DNA from: Amycolatopsis regifaucium
Lineage (GTDB): Bacteria > Actinomycetota > Actinomycetes > Mycobacteriales > Pseudonocardiaceae
Reading direction: 5' to 3'
Assembly: GCF_001613935.1 (NCBI RefSeq)
Contig: NZ_LQCI01000034.1
Coordinates: forward strand, 1,031,031-1,095,030
Length of the DNA stretch: 64,000 bases
The first letter of the stretch is position 1. Every line of letters begins with the position of its first letter. The position numbers were made by a program, and so were the translations under genes. Positions 16,373 to 27,282 of the stretch are shown here, piece by piece. Under the pieces are notes generated by a model. The model made no database searches and was not told the origin of the DNA. It was given only the letters and a program-made list of their open reading frames with translations.

Positions 16373-16404
16373 AGGGCTCGGAAGGACGACCCCTTCCGAG
16401 CCCT
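16373..16404 (+). terminator. intercistronic hairpin between binding protein and ABC ATPase
   Basis: A perfect 13-base-pair stem (16373-16385 and 16392-16404) with loop ACGACC lies 15 bases past the binding-protein stop and 35 bases before the ATPase start. No T-tract follows directly. Such hairpins commonly stabilise the binding-protein message or cause partial termination so that it is made in excess over the transporter. Confidence 0.65.
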
Positions 16405-16439
16405 CACCTGTTTAACTCCCAGAACTGGATGGCTTTTTC

Positions 16440-18019
<1,580 letters not shown>

Positions 18020-18023
<4 letters not shown>

Positions 18024-19117
18024 GTTCCTGGCGTACGAGGCTGCTGCCGCCTCTGCTCGCGATCGTTTTCGCCGTCATCCTGACGGCCATCGCGCTCATC
18101 ATCTCGGGTGCCGATCCGCTGCAGGCCTACGGCACGATGATCGGTCAGCTCTTCAAGGGCTCGACGGCCGTCGACACGGTCAACCTCGCGACGGTCTATT
18201 ACCTGTCCGGGCTCGCGGTGGCCATCGGCTTCCAGATGAACCTCTTCAACATCGGTGTCGAAGGCCAGTATCGGTTCGCCGCCATCGTCACCGCCATCAT
18301 CGGCGGGGCGCTGAAGTTGCCGCCGGTGATCCACGTGCTCGCGATCCTGGTCGTCGCGGTGGCCAGCGGCATGCTGTACGCGGCCATCCCGGCCGTGCTG
18401 AAGGTGACTCGCGGTGTTTCCGAGGTCATCTCGACGATCATGCTGAACGCGATCGTCGGCGGCATCGTGGCGTTCCTGGTCAACGCGGATCAGTTCGGCG
18501 TGCAGACCGGCAACAACATCGCCACCCGCGAGATCGCCGAGACCGGCCGGATCCCCGGCATCCCGATCGGGTCCGGTGAGCTGTTCGGCTTCGTGCTCAT
18601 CGCCGCGCTGATCGGCGCCGCCTACTGGTTCATGCTCAACCGGACCCGGTTCGGGTTCGAGCTGAAGGCCTCCGGTGAATCGACGACGGCCGCCGCCGCC
18701 GGTGGGGTGAACGCCAAGAAGATGACGCTGATCGCGATGCTGCTTTCCGGTGGTGTCGCCGGTCTGGTCGCGATGCCGGAACTGCTCGGCCGCGACTTCA
18801 GCTACGGCATCACCTCCACCCAGATGTACGGCTTCACCGGAATCGCGGTCGCCCTGCTCGGCCGCAACCATCCGGCCGGGATCGCGCTGGGCGCCCTGCT
18901 GTGGGCGTTCCTCGACCGGTCCGCGGTGTCGCTCGAGCAGATCAACGTGTCCAAGGAGATCGCCACGATCATGCAGGGCGTGATCGTGTTGTCGGTCGTC
19001 ATCGCGTACGAGGTCGTGCGCCGCGCCGATCTGGCCGCCGAACAGCGTCGCGTGGGTCGCGCGCTGGCAGGCAACGGCCGCAAGGGGTCGAGCGTTTCCG
19101 AGGGAGGTGCGGTGTGA
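18020..19117 (+). CDS. nucleoside ABC transporter permease 1
   Basis: A 365-residue permease of the BPD_transp_2 family with about ten hydrophobic helices. The signature MNLFNIGVEGQYRFAAI (about 73-90) and the conserved EVISTIMLNAIV match simple-sugar/nucleoside importers. The later GESTTAAAAGGVNAKK loop is the coupling region contacting the ATPase. The GTG start overlaps the ATPase stop, and its own stop overlaps the second permease start by four bases. It forms a heterodimer with permease 2. Confidence 0.93.
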
Positions 19118-20388
19118 CCACCGCGGACGTTCGTTCGCCCGACACGGGCGGGACCACCATGCCGGTGAAGCGGCAGAAGCGCCGTATTCCGGGCTGGGTC
19201 AAGGGCGCCATCTGGGGTCTGCTGGCGGTCGGCGTGCTCGCGATCGCGTCGTACGCCACCGGCGTCAACACGCTGACCTCGACCAACACCGCGCACACCG
19301 CGCTGCGGCTGGCGTTGCCGATCCTGCTGTGCGCGCTCGGCGGGCTCTGGGCCGAACGCGCGGGCGTGATCAACATCGGCCTCGAAGGCATGATGATCCT
19401 CGGTACCTGGGGTGCCGCCTGGGGCGCGTACCACGGCGGGGTCTGGGCCGGGCTGATCGCGGCGGTCGTGTTCGGCGCGCTCGGCGGGCTGCTGCACGCC
19501 GTCGCGACGGTGACCTTCAACGTCAACCACATCGTCTCCGGTGTGGCGATCAACCTGCTCGGTCTCGGCGTCGCGAAGTACCTCGCGAACCTGGTGTTCA
19601 CCCCGCTTTCGGGGAACCCGCGCCAGTCGCCGCCGGTCCCGAAGTTCGACACCTACTCGGCTACGTTCCTCTCGGACTGGCTTTCGGATCTGGAGAAGAT
19701 GCAGCGCGTCTTCATCTCCGACCTCGCCGGGATCCTCAACGGCCTCGTCACCGAGGTCGCGCCGCTGACGATGATCGCGATCGCGCTCGTGCCGATCAGT
19801 TACCTGGTGCTGTGGCGGACCCGGTTCGGCCTGCGGTTGCGCTCCTGCGGCGAGAACCCGGTCGCGGCCGAGTCGCTCGGCGTCAACGTCTACGTGCACA
19901 AGTACATCGCCATGATCATCTCCGGCGGGCTCGCCGGGATGGGTGGCGCGTCGCTCGTGCTGCTCGCGGGCGGGGCGGACTACCTGGAAAACCAGACGAA
20001 CAACCGCGGGTACATCGGCCTCGCGGCGATGATCTTCGGCAACTGGCGGCCGGGTGGCCTGCTCGGCGGCGCGGCGCTGTTCGGTTACGCGGACGGGCTC
20101 CAGCTCGCCGGTGGCGGGACCGCGGTGCTCGCGCTGCTGTACGGCGCGGTGATCTTGCTGGCCGTGATCGTGGCGGTGCAGTTGTTCCGCCGTCAGTGGA
20201 TCGCTGCCGCGCTCGGTGTCTTCGGCGCGGCTCTGCTGTACGCGATCTACTGGACCAACGACGACCTGCCCAGCGACCTCATCCCGTACACCGCGCACTT
20301 CGTGACGCTGATCGTGCTCGCGGTCGCTTCGCAGCGGTTGCGGCCGCCCAAGGCGGATGGCGCTCTCTATCGGCGAGGTGAGGACTGA
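19114..20388 (+). CDS. nucleoside ABC transporter permease 2
   Basis: A 424-residue permease starting at GTG19114, selected for the four-base overlap with the previous stop and the AGGGAGG eight bases upstream. After a basic N-terminus (KRQKRR) it shows about nine to ten helices and the BPD_transp_2 signature GLWAERAGVINIGLEGMMIL. SCGENPVAAESLGVNVYV is the cytoplasmic coupling loop. Its stop is one base before the cdd ATG, tying uptake to salvage enzymes in one operon. Confidence 0.93.
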   Translation: MTTADVRSPDTGGTTMPVKRQKRRIPGWVKGAIWGLLAVGVLAIASYATGVNTLTSTNTAHTALRLALPILLCALGGLWAERAGVINIGLEGMMILGTWGAAWGAYHGGVWAGLIAAVVFGALGGLLHAVATVTFNVNHIVSGVAINLLGLGVAKYLANLVFTPLSGNPRQSPPVPKFDTYSATFLSDWLSDLEKMQRVFISDLAGILNGLVTEVAPLTMIAIALVPISYLVLWRTRFGLRLRSCGENPVAAESLGVNVYVHKYIAMIISGGLAGMGGASLVLLAGGADYLENQTNNRGYIGLAAMIFGNWRPGGLLGGAALFGYADGLQLAGGGTAVLALLYGAVILLAVIVAVQLFRRQWIAAALGVFGAALLYAIYWTNDDLPSDLIPYTAHFVTLIVLAVASQRLRPPKADGALYRRGED

Positions 20389-20389
20389 C

Positions 20390-20779
20390 ATGGCGGAGTA
20401 CGACTGGGAAGCCCTGCGGGCTCAAGCCGTCGAGGCGGCGAAGTCGGCGTATGCGCCCTACTCGGGGCTACACGTCGGTGTCGCGGGTGTGGTGGACGAC
20501 GGCCGGGTCGTCGTCGGCTGCAACGTCGAGAACGCGTCCTACGGTCTGGGCATGTGCGCGGAATGCACGATGGCGGGGCAGCTGCGGCTGACCGGCGGCG
20601 GCAAGCTCGTCGCGGTCGCCTGCCGCAGTGGCGCCGGTGATCTGCTGATGCCGTGCGGGCGCTGTCGTCAGATCCTGTTCGAGCACGGCGGCGCCGACTG
20701 CCTCGTGGACACCCCCAGCGGGATCCTGCCGATGTCCGCGGTGCTGCCGGACGCTTTCGGGCCGGACGATCTGCCATGA
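20390..20779 (+). CDS. cdd: cytidine deaminase
   Basis: A 129-residue zinc enzyme deaminating cytidine and deoxycytidine to uridine and deoxyuridine. CNVENASYG carries the substrate-binding Asn and Glu. MCAECT provides the zinc Cys and catalytic Glu, and PCGRCRQ supplies the other two zinc cysteines, the all-cysteine arrangement of tetrameric Cdd. ATG20390 follows GGTGAGGA. The stop overlaps the deoA start (ATGA), so the two enzymes are co-translated. Confidence 0.97.
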   Translation: MAEYDWEALRAQAVEAAKSAYAPYSGLHVGVAGVVDDGRVVVGCNVENASYGLGMCAECTMAGQLRLTGGGKLVAVACRSGAGDLLMPCGRCRQILFEHGGADCLVDTPSGILPMSAVLPDAFGPDDLP

Positions 20780-22056
20780 GCGCGTTCGCCGCAGTCGACG
20801 TCATCCGCGCGAAGCGGGACGGCGGACGACTCTCCGACGAACAGATCGACTGGACGATCGACGCGTACACGCGCGGCGACATCGCCGAGGAACAGATGGC
20901 CGCGCTCGCGATGGCCATCTTCCTGCGGGGCATGGACTCCGGCGAGATCGCGCGCTGGACCGGCGCGATGATCGCCTCGGGCGAGCGGCTGGATTTGAAG
21001 GTCAGCCGTCCGACGATCGACAAGCATTCGACGGGCGGGGTCGGCGACAAGATCACGCTTCCGCTGGCGCCGCTCGTGGCGGCGTGCGGGGCGGCCGTGC
21101 CGCAGCTGTCCGGGCGCGGGCTCGGGCACACCGGCGGGACGCTGGACAAACTGGAGTCGATTCCGGGCTGGCGTGCCGCTTTGTCGACTTCGGAGATCAT
21201 GCGGCAGCTCGACGACGTCGGCGCGGTGGTCTGCGCGGCGACGTCCGGGCTGGCTCCCGCGGACAAGAAGCTGTACGCGCTGCGGGACGTGACTTCGACG
21301 GTGGAGTCGATCCCACTGATCGCGAGCTCGATCATGAGCAAGAAGATCGCCGAGGGCTCGGCGGGGCTCGTCCTCGATGTGAAGACCGGGTCCGGCGCGT
21401 TCATGAAGACGCTTCCGCAGGCTCGTGAACTCGCGCGGACGCTGGTGGAGATCGGCACCGCGCACGGCGTCGCCACGACGGCCCTGATCACGGACATGAA
21501 CGTGCCGTTGGGATATGCCGTCGGCAACGCGATCGAGGTCGCGGAGTCGGTCGAGGTGCTGCGCGGCGGCGGTCCGGCCGACGTCGTCGAGCTGACCGTG
21601 GCTTTGGCCAGGGAGATGCTGGCACTGGCCGGTCTGTCCGAAGTGGACCCGGCCGAGGTGCTCGCTTCGGGGCGGGCTTACGAGACGTGGTGCCGGATGA
21701 TCGCCGCGCAGGGCGGGGATCCGGAGGGCGCTTTGCCGCGGCCTGAACACGTGCACGTCGTGGAGGCGCCAGAGGACGGCGTCTTGTCGTCGCTGGACGC
21801 CTATTCGGTCGGGGTCGCGGCTTGGCGGCTCGGGGCCGGGCGGGCGCGCAAGGAGGATCCGGTGCAGGCCGCGGCGGGGGTGCTGTGCCTGGCGAAGCCG
21901 GGTGACGAGGTCAAGGCCGGGCAGCCCCTGCTGGAACTGCACACCGATACGCCGGAGGCTGTTCCTGCGGCTCTCGCTGCGCTCACGGACGCCTACTCGG
22001 TCGCTTCCGAGGCCCCGGCGTTCACGCCCCTGGTCCTGGAGACCGTCCGCCCCTGA
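20776..22056 (+). CDS. deoA: thymidine phosphorylase
   Basis: A 426-residue enzyme cleaving thymidine or deoxyuridine with phosphate to the base and deoxyribose-1-phosphate. The family signature SGRGLGHTGGTLDKLES (about 111-128) and the phosphate-binding KHSTGGVGDK (about 81-90) are intact. The C-terminal barrel-sandwich domain (VDHP-type, here from about 340) is present. The start ATG20776 overlaps cdd by four bases. It ends the importer-salvage operon; a repeat palindrome and a long hairpin follow its stop. Confidence 0.96.
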   Translation: MSAFAAVDVIRAKRDGGRLSDEQIDWTIDAYTRGDIAEEQMAALAMAIFLRGMDSGEIARWTGAMIASGERLDLKVSRPTIDKHSTGGVGDKITLPLAPLVAACGAAVPQLSGRGLGHTGGTLDKLESIPGWRAALSTSEIMRQLDDVGAVVCAATSGLAPADKKLYALRDVTSTVESIPLIASSIMSKKIAEGSAGLVLDVKTGSGAFMKTLPQARELARTLVEIGTAHGVATTALITDMNVPLGYAVGNAIEVAESVEVLRGGGPADVVELTVALAREMLALAGLSEVDPAEVLASGRAYETWCRMIAAQGGDPEGALPRPEHVHVVEAPEDGVLSSLDAYSVGVAAWRLGAGRARKEDPVQAAAGVLCLAKPGDEVKAGQPLLELHTDTPEAVPAALAALTDAYSVASEAPAFTPLVLETVRP

Positions 22057-22058
22057 TC

Positions 22059-22078
22059 GCGTTCAGCCCGCTAAACGC
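22059..22078. repeat. GCGTTTAG-CCCG-CTAAACGC palindrome copy
   Basis: GCGTTCAG (22059-22066), loop CCCG and CTAAACGC (22071-22078). One T-to-C change makes a mismatch with the other arm. It starts three bases after the deoA stop and immediately precedes a long hairpin of the other family. Confidence 0.6.
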
Positions 22079-22088
22079 AGGTCGCGTG

Positions 22089-22143
22089 AGTACGTGAAGG
22101 CCCTTCATTGCGCTAGGCGCAATGAAGGGGGCCTTCACGTACT
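22089..22143. terminator. bidirectional long hairpin (deoA / coiled-coil gene)
   Basis: Arms 22089-22113 and 22117-22143 pair fully except for two extra G residues in the right arm; loop TAG. It lies between convergent genes, eight bases beyond the coiled-coil gene stop. The core shares the GAAGGC-CTTC pattern with the other long hairpins. Confidence 0.75.
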
Positions 22144-22151
22144 TCGGAGCC

Positions 22152-23240
22152 TCAGTCGGAGGTCTCGTCGGTGCCATCGGCCTTGGCCTTGGCGTCGGCC
22201 GCCTTGGGCGCCCGGCCGTTGCGGGAGCTGCGGCGCGGCTGACGCGGCGCGGGCGGCGGCGGGGAGATCTGCTGCAGGGCCGGGCCACCGCCGAGCATCA
22301 GCTCCGCGAAGGTCGCCATGGCCTCGTCCAGCTGGCCGCCGATGCGGCGCACGGACTCGTCGTTGCTCCTGCGCACCAGCGTGTCCACCGAGTCGGTGTC
22401 CGGCTGCTTCGACAGCGTGCTCTCGACCTTCGACAGGCCGCTGCGGATCGACCCGTCGAGATCACCGAGCCGTCCGGTGAAGCCGTCCTCGACCTTGTCG
22501 AGCCGCTCGGCCAGGTCGTCGAGGCGCGAGGTGACCTTCTCGAGCCGGTCGCCGAGGCCGTCGAGCCGCTCCGAGGCGTCGATCATCTCGCCGGTCTCCG
22601 TCAGCGCGGTCTTGAGCGCGTCGGCGTTCGCGGCGAGGCTTTCCTTGGTGGCCTTGTCGAGGTTCTCGACGCGGGTGCGCAGCTCGCGGTCGACGGTGTC
22701 GACGCGGTCGCGCAGGACCGACTCGGCCTGCTCGACGCGCTCACGCACCGGTCCGATCACCGACTGCGGCAGCGAGTCGGTCTTCACGTCCTGCTTGTCC
22801 AGGTGCGCGCCGAGCTCGTCGAGACGGCGGTGGATGTTCTGGAGCTTGTCTTCGAGGCCGTCCATCCGGCCAGCGACACCTTCGAACTTCGCGGCCATGC
22901 CGTCGAGGCGGCCGTCGAGCTGGGCGAACGGCTTGGCGAGCTTGTCGACGATGCTTTCGACGGCGCGGGTCAGCGCGGCGAGCGCGTTGTCCTGCGCTTC
23001 GAGCCGAGACATGGTCTCGTCGAGGCGCTCGGCGAGCACGCTGACCTCGGTGCGGTCGGGCATCTCCGAGAGCCGCTTGCGGACGGCGCCGAGCGAGTCG
23101 ACCGGGGCCAGCCGGGCGTAGATGTCGTCGAGCGCGTCGAAGATCTGCTGCTGTTCGCTCTCACGCACTTCGGCCGCGCGCACCAGCATGTTGCGCATCC
23201 GGTCGAAGGACGGGGCTGCAATGTTGTTGTCAGTGGTCAC
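22152..23240 (-). CDS. long coiled-coil protein of unknown function
   Basis: A 362-residue protein almost entirely alpha-helical. Heptad-like repeats with Leu/Val at a and d positions run from about residue 40 to 290 (for example RLDGLGDRLEKVTSRLDDLA). The last 50 residues are basic and Pro/Ala-rich, ending in acidic DGTDETSD. There is no signal peptide or membrane helix. Such proteins may act in the cytoskeleton, polar growth or chromosome organisation, but no named family is recognised. The start is GTG23240, with GAAGGAC nine bases upstream. It lies between deoA and add, transcribed opposite to both. Confidence 0.8.
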   Translation of the reverse strand: MTTDNNIAAPSFDRMRNMLVRAAEVRESEQQQIFDALDDIYARLAPVDSLGAVRKRLSEMPDRTEVSVLAERLDETMSRLEAQDNALAALTRAVESIVDKLAKPFAQLDGRLDGMAAKFEGVAGRMDGLEDKLQNIHRRLDELGAHLDKQDVKTDSLPQSVIGPVRERVEQAESVLRDRVDTVDRELRTRVENLDKATKESLAANADALKTALTETGEMIDASERLDGLGDRLEKVTSRLDDLAERLDKVEDGFTGRLGDLDGSIRSGLSKVESTLSKQPDTDSVDTLVRRSNDESVRRIGGQLDEAMATFAELMLGGGPALQQISPPPPAPRQPRRSSRNGRAPKAADAKAKADGTDETSD

Positions 23241-23426
23241 TGCGGTGTCCTTCGTGGGCGGGGAAATGGGAGGGACGTGGCCTGAAGCTTATCCATTGCG
23301 AAATTGCTGTGCGTATGGCCCCCGGGTATCGGACAATGCCACCCGCTGCCCCTGATGGCCGATTCAGCCGGTGATCGACAAAGCTGAGGGTTAAGTCGAG
23401 CATGAGACTTACCGCCATGTAGGGGA

Positions 23427-24560
23427 ATGACAGCCTGGTTACCGTTACGTATGTCCTCTGAAAGCAGCAGTTCCCGCATCCCGGCGGCGGTACTGAGCCG
23501 TGCTCCGAAGGTCCTCCTGCACGACCATCTGGACGGCGGCCTGCGGCCTGCCACGGTGGCCGAACTCGCCGACCGGACGGGGTACACCGCCTTGCCCGTC
23601 AAGGATCCCGTCGAGCTCGGCCGATGGTTCCGCGAAGCCGCCGACTCCGGCTCGCTCGTCTCGTACCTTGAGACGTTCGCGCATACCTGTGGCGTGATGC
23701 AGACCGAGGAAGCGCTGGTCAGAGTGGCCGCCGAGGCGGTGGAAGACCTCGCCGCCGACGGGGTCGTCTACGCCGAGGTGCGGTATGCCCCCGAACTCTT
23801 CGTCGAACGAGGGCTTTCACTCGATGCGGTGGTCGAGGCCGTGCAGGCCGGTTTTGAGGAAGGTGAACGGAGAGTGGCCGCCGGAGGCGGTCGGATCCGG
23901 ATCGGGACGTTGCTCTGCGCGATGCGCCAGCACGCCCGCGCGCTCGAGATCGCGGGCCTCGCCGTCCGCTACCGCGACGCCGGCGTCGTCGGCTTCGACA
24001 TCGCCGGACCGGAAGACGGATTTCCGCCTACCAGAAATCTCGACGCATTCGAGTTTCTTCGGACGAATAATGCGCATTTCACCATTCATGCCGGGGAGGC
24101 GTTCGGGCTTCCGTCCATTTGGGAGGCGATTCAGCATTGCGGCGCCGAGCGCCTCGGTCACGGTGTGCGCATCGTCGAGGACATCAAGATCGACGGTGAC
24201 GGCACGGTCCATTTGGGACGGTTGGCCGCCTACGTCCGCGATCGCCGGATCCCGCTGGAGATCTGCCCCACGTCCAATGTCCAGACGGGAGCGGCGCGCT
24301 CGATCGGCGAGCATCCCATCGGCCTGCTCGCCCGGCTGCGGTTCCGGGTCACGGTCAACACCGACAACCGGCTGATGAGCGGCTGCTCGATGACCAGCGA
24401 ATTCGCCGCGCTGGCCGAGGCGTTCGGCTTCGGCCTGGCCGATCTGGAGTGGTTCACCATCAATGCGATGAAATCCGCGTTCCTCGATTTCGACCACCGG
24501 CTCGACGTCATCAACACGGTCATCAAGCCCGGGTATGCCGCCTTGCGTTCGTTAGCATAG
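23427..24560 (+). CDS. add: adenosine deaminase
   Basis: A 377-residue zinc hydrolase converting adenosine and deoxyadenosine to inosine forms. The first metal motif is LLHDHLDGGLRP (about residues 30-41). HAGEAFG supplies the zinc His and catalytic Glu, HGVRI the next catalytic His, and VNTDNR the zinc Asp. Asn-Arg after this Asp is a common variant in actinobacteria. The start is uncertain: ATG23427 has AGGGGA directly adjacent, while ATG23451 would lose only eight residues. It supplies inosine to the PNP encoded later in the window. Confidence 0.95.
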   Translation: MTAWLPLRMSSESSSSRIPAAVLSRAPKVLLHDHLDGGLRPATVAELADRTGYTALPVKDPVELGRWFREAADSGSLVSYLETFAHTCGVMQTEEALVRVAAEAVEDLAADGVVYAEVRYAPELFVERGLSLDAVVEAVQAGFEEGERRVAAGGGRIRIGTLLCAMRQHARALEIAGLAVRYRDAGVVGFDIAGPEDGFPPTRNLDAFEFLRTNNAHFTIHAGEAFGLPSIWEAIQHCGAERLGHGVRIVEDIKIDGDGTVHLGRLAAYVRDRRIPLEICPTSNVQTGAARSIGEHPIGLLARLRFRVTVNTDNRLMSGCSMTSEFAALAEAFGFGLADLEWFTINAMKSAFLDFDHRLDVINTVIKPGYAALRSLA

Positions 24561-24616
24561 CCAACTATATTCCACTATATAGGAGAGATTTCCCAAATGG
24601 TGGAACGGTGGCGGAG

Positions 24617-25819
24617 ATGACGCAGGTCGCGAACGTGGGGATCGGCGGAAAACGACGCTGGCTCATTCTCGCGCTCGGTCTCGCCGCACAGACCGCGAGC
24701 TGTTCGTTCCTCTACGGGATCCCGTTCCTGGTGCCGTCCATGCAGCGTGCGGAGGGGCTCACGCTGGCCGAGGCGGGAACGGTGGTGGCGGCACCGAGTC
24801 TTGGCCTGCTGTTCACCTTGATCCTGTGGGGTGGGGCCGCGGACCGTTACGGAGAGCGTTTGGTCATCGCGCTAGGGCTGGGCGCATCGGGATTACTCCT
24901 CGTATACGCGGCCATCGGCGATCACTCGCTCGGGTTGCTCTTTGGGGTCTTCCTGCTCGCCGGCGCGTGCACCGCGTCAGTGAACGCCGCGAGCGGCCGG
25001 GCCGTCCTCGGCTGGTTCGGCCCGGCCGAACGCGGCTTCGCGATGGGCGTCCGCCAGACGGCCCAGCCGCTCGGTGTGGGAGTCGCCGCGTTCGGCCTCC
25101 CGCCGCTCGCGGACCGCTGGGGTTTCCAGGTTTCCCTTCTGCTACCCGCGCTGGCCGCGATCGTGGTCGCGCTGCTCGTCGCCTGGCTCCTGGTCGATCC
25201 GCCGCGCCCGGAGACCGGATCGGCGCCCGGCGAGAAGCCGTCGTCGCCGTACCGGAAGCCGGCGTTGTGGCGGGTCCACGGCGCGAGCGCGCTGCTCGTC
25301 GTCCCGCAATTCACGGTCTCCGCGTTCACGCCCGTGTACCTGGTGACCATGCACCACTGGACGGCCGCGTCGGCAGGCTTGTTCGTCGGTGGCGTCCAGA
25401 TCCTCGGCGCGCTGGGCAGGCTCGCGTCGGGCTACTGGTCCGACCGTGTCGGCAGCAGGCTGCGGCCGATGCGGCAGCTGGCCGTTTCGAGCGCCGCGGT
25501 GATGCTGCTGGTCGCGCTCGGGGACGCGACGTGGCCGTGGCTGGTGCTGCTCGCGCTCGTACTGGCCGCCGTGATCACCGTGTCCGACAACGGGCTCGGG
25601 TTCACCGCTTCGGCGGAGATGGCGGGGCTCGCGTGGGCCGGGCGGGCGATGGGCACCCAGAACACCGGCCAGAACATCGCCGCCGCGCTGACCCCGCCGA
25701 TGCTCGGCCTCGTGATCGGCGACTCGCGGTACGCGCTGGCCTTCTGCGTGGCGGCGGTCTTCCCGGCCCTCGCGATCGCCCTCGTGCCTGTCAAGCAGGA
25801 GAAGCCCCAAGTGCTATGA
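24617..25819 (+). CDS. MFS transporter
   Basis: A 400-residue membrane carrier with 12 predicted helices. The loop 2-3 motif appears as LILWGGAADRYGERLVIA and loop 8-9 as GRLASGYWSDRVGSRLRPM. GWFGPAERGFAMGVRQTAQPLG is typical of the organic-anion or nitrate-type branch, but the substrate is unknown. ATG24617 is preferred; GTG24608 is possible. Upstream lies an AT-rich direct repeat (AACTATATTCC then ACTATATAGG, about 24563-24583) that may hold its promoter. The stop codon (25817-25819) lies inside the left arm of a long hairpin. Confidence 0.88.
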   Translation: MTQVANVGIGGKRRWLILALGLAAQTASCSFLYGIPFLVPSMQRAEGLTLAEAGTVVAAPSLGLLFTLILWGGAADRYGERLVIALGLGASGLLLVYAAIGDHSLGLLFGVFLLAGACTASVNAASGRAVLGWFGPAERGFAMGVRQTAQPLGVGVAAFGLPPLADRWGFQVSLLLPALAAIVVALLVAWLLVDPPRPETGSAPGEKPSSPYRKPALWRVHGASALLVVPQFTVSAFTPVYLVTMHHWTAASAGLFVGGVQILGALGRLASGYWSDRVGSRLRPMRQLAVSSAAVMLLVALGDATWPWLVLLALVLAAVITVSDNGLGFTASAEMAGLAWAGRAMGTQNTGQNIAAALTPPMLGLVIGDSRYALAFCVAAVFPALAIALVPVKQEKPQVL

Positions 25820-25865
25820 AAGGCCCCTTCATTGCAAAATTTGCAATGAAGGGGCCTTTCATAGC
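25813..25865. terminator. bidirectional long hairpin (MFS / acidic protein)
   Basis: Perfect 26-base arms at 25813-25838 and 25840-25865 with an AT-rich centre (CAAAATTTG). It contains the MFS stop codon and ends 15 bases from the stop of the convergent gene. Confidence 0.75.
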
Positions 25866-25880
25866 GTCCCGCGGGGAGGG

Positions 25881-27128
25881 TCAGGCGACCGTCAGGCGGT
25901 TCTCGAAGGTCTCGACGAGCTTGCGCCACTCGGACTGCTCCGCGTCGAACGGGGCACTCGGCTCGAGGCGCGAGGGGTCCGGCCGCAGCACGAACGACAC
26001 CAGCCAGCCGAGGCTCTCGTTGGTGGCCAGCGCGGTTTCGACGCTGTCGTCTTCGGCCCACTCGGCGGCGTCGGTGATCAGCTCGACGGCCAGCTCCAGC
26101 TGGGTCGGGTCGATCGCCTCCGGGCCCTCGGCGATGTCGTCGGCGATACCGGTCAGCACGTAGGTGTTCTCGGTGTCGACATCGATTTCGAGCTCGCCCG
26201 CGACGGCCTTCGTGGCCACCTCGTCCCAAGTGGACACTTGGGCGAGGTCGTTGCCTGCCAGGTCCTTGCCGTCCGCGATCGCGCGGATGAGCGCCTTCTC
26301 GGAGGTGAAGACGTCGATCTCGCCTTCGCTGCCGAAGAAGATCGGCTTGTCGTCGAGGTAGCAGCGCAGCGTGTAGTACTCCGCGCCGGAGGTGATGATC
26401 TTGATCGGGTCGATGCCGACCTCGCCCCAGAAACCGACGGGCTCGTCGTCTTCCTCGTCCTCGTCCTCGTCGACGGCTTCGAGATCCTCGTCGTCACCGG
26501 CGGCGGCTTCGGCCTCGGCGGACTCCGCGAGGAAGGTCGCGAGTTCCTCCGCCGTCTGCTCCAGCACCTTCTCGTCGACGTCGGGAGCGGTCACCAGACC
26601 GTCGATCGCGTCGAGCACGGTGTCCCACTTCTCGGAGACCGCCTCCGACAGGTCCGCCCACAGCCGCTCGCCGTCGCGGCCGGTGAAGGGCAGCGTGCCC
26701 TGGTCCAGCAGCGAGAAGCTCTCGTGCGCGTCGAGGACCTCGTGGACCTCTTCGAGTTCGCACACGTCCGCGAGCGAACGCACGATGCCGATGATCTCGG
26801 CCAGCTCGCCGATCGTCCACTGGTCCGGCTTCTCGGCCACCAGCTCCGGGACACCGACCAGGTCGAAGGTGTGGTCGTCGTCCGGGATCAGCTCAGGCAC
26901 GTTCAGCGCCGGCACGACCTCCCACGCGGGGTGGTCGAGCAGGTCGTGCTGCTCCGAAGTCCGCACGAACGCGGCGAGATGCGCGGCGTCGGGGAAGGCG
27001 TACAGGTCTTCCTCGTCGCCGAGGAAGGCTTCCCACTCCTCGCCGTCTTCCCGCCAGCGCGGCGCCCAGAGAGTGACGACGTCACCCTGAGGCAGGCCGA
27101 GTTCGATCGGGATGATGTCCTGTGCCAT
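25881..27128 (-). CDS. conserved acidic actinobacterial protein (often labelled primosomal protein)
   Basis: A 415-residue soluble and very acidic protein, including a run of Asp/Glu around residues 218-228 (DEDEDEEDDE). It begins MAQDIIPIELGLPQGDVVTL, a start shared by homologues in Pseudonocardiaceae that carry the label primosomal protein; I know of no experimental support for that label. The frame is open upstream to 27485 but ATG27128 is the sensible start, with AGGA nearby. It is divergent from the HelY-type helicase, 154 bases apart, so a functional link with RNA or DNA handling is possible but unproven. Confidence 0.8.
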   Translation of the reverse strand: MAQDIIPIELGLPQGDVVTLWAPRWREDGEEWEAFLGDEEDLYAFPDAAHLAAFVRTSEQHDLLDHPAWEVVPALNVPELIPDDDHTFDLVGVPELVAEKPDQWTIGELAEIIGIVRSLADVCELEEVHEVLDAHESFSLLDQGTLPFTGRDGERLWADLSEAVSEKWDTVLDAIDGLVTAPDVDEKVLEQTAEELATFLAESAEAEAAAGDDEDLEAVDEDEDEEDDEPVGFWGEVGIDPIKIITSGAEYYTLRCYLDDKPIFFGSEGEIDVFTSEKALIRAIADGKDLAGNDLAQVSTWDEVATKAVAGELEIDVDTENTYVLTGIADDIAEGPEAIDPTQLELAVELITDAAEWAEDDSVETALATNESLGWLVSFVLRPDPSRLEPSAPFDAEQSEWRKLVETFENRLTVA

Positions 27129-27282
27129 TCCTAAGCCCTCTCGGATTACCGCCTGTGTGCGCGCGACCGGGCGATGCTTGCCCGATTGGATGCGCGGTAC
27201 CGCGAAGCCTACGGGTTTCCGGCGGAGGGCGCGATCACCCCTGGGCAAGAAGCGACCAACGGATGGCACGATAGGTCCTCTG

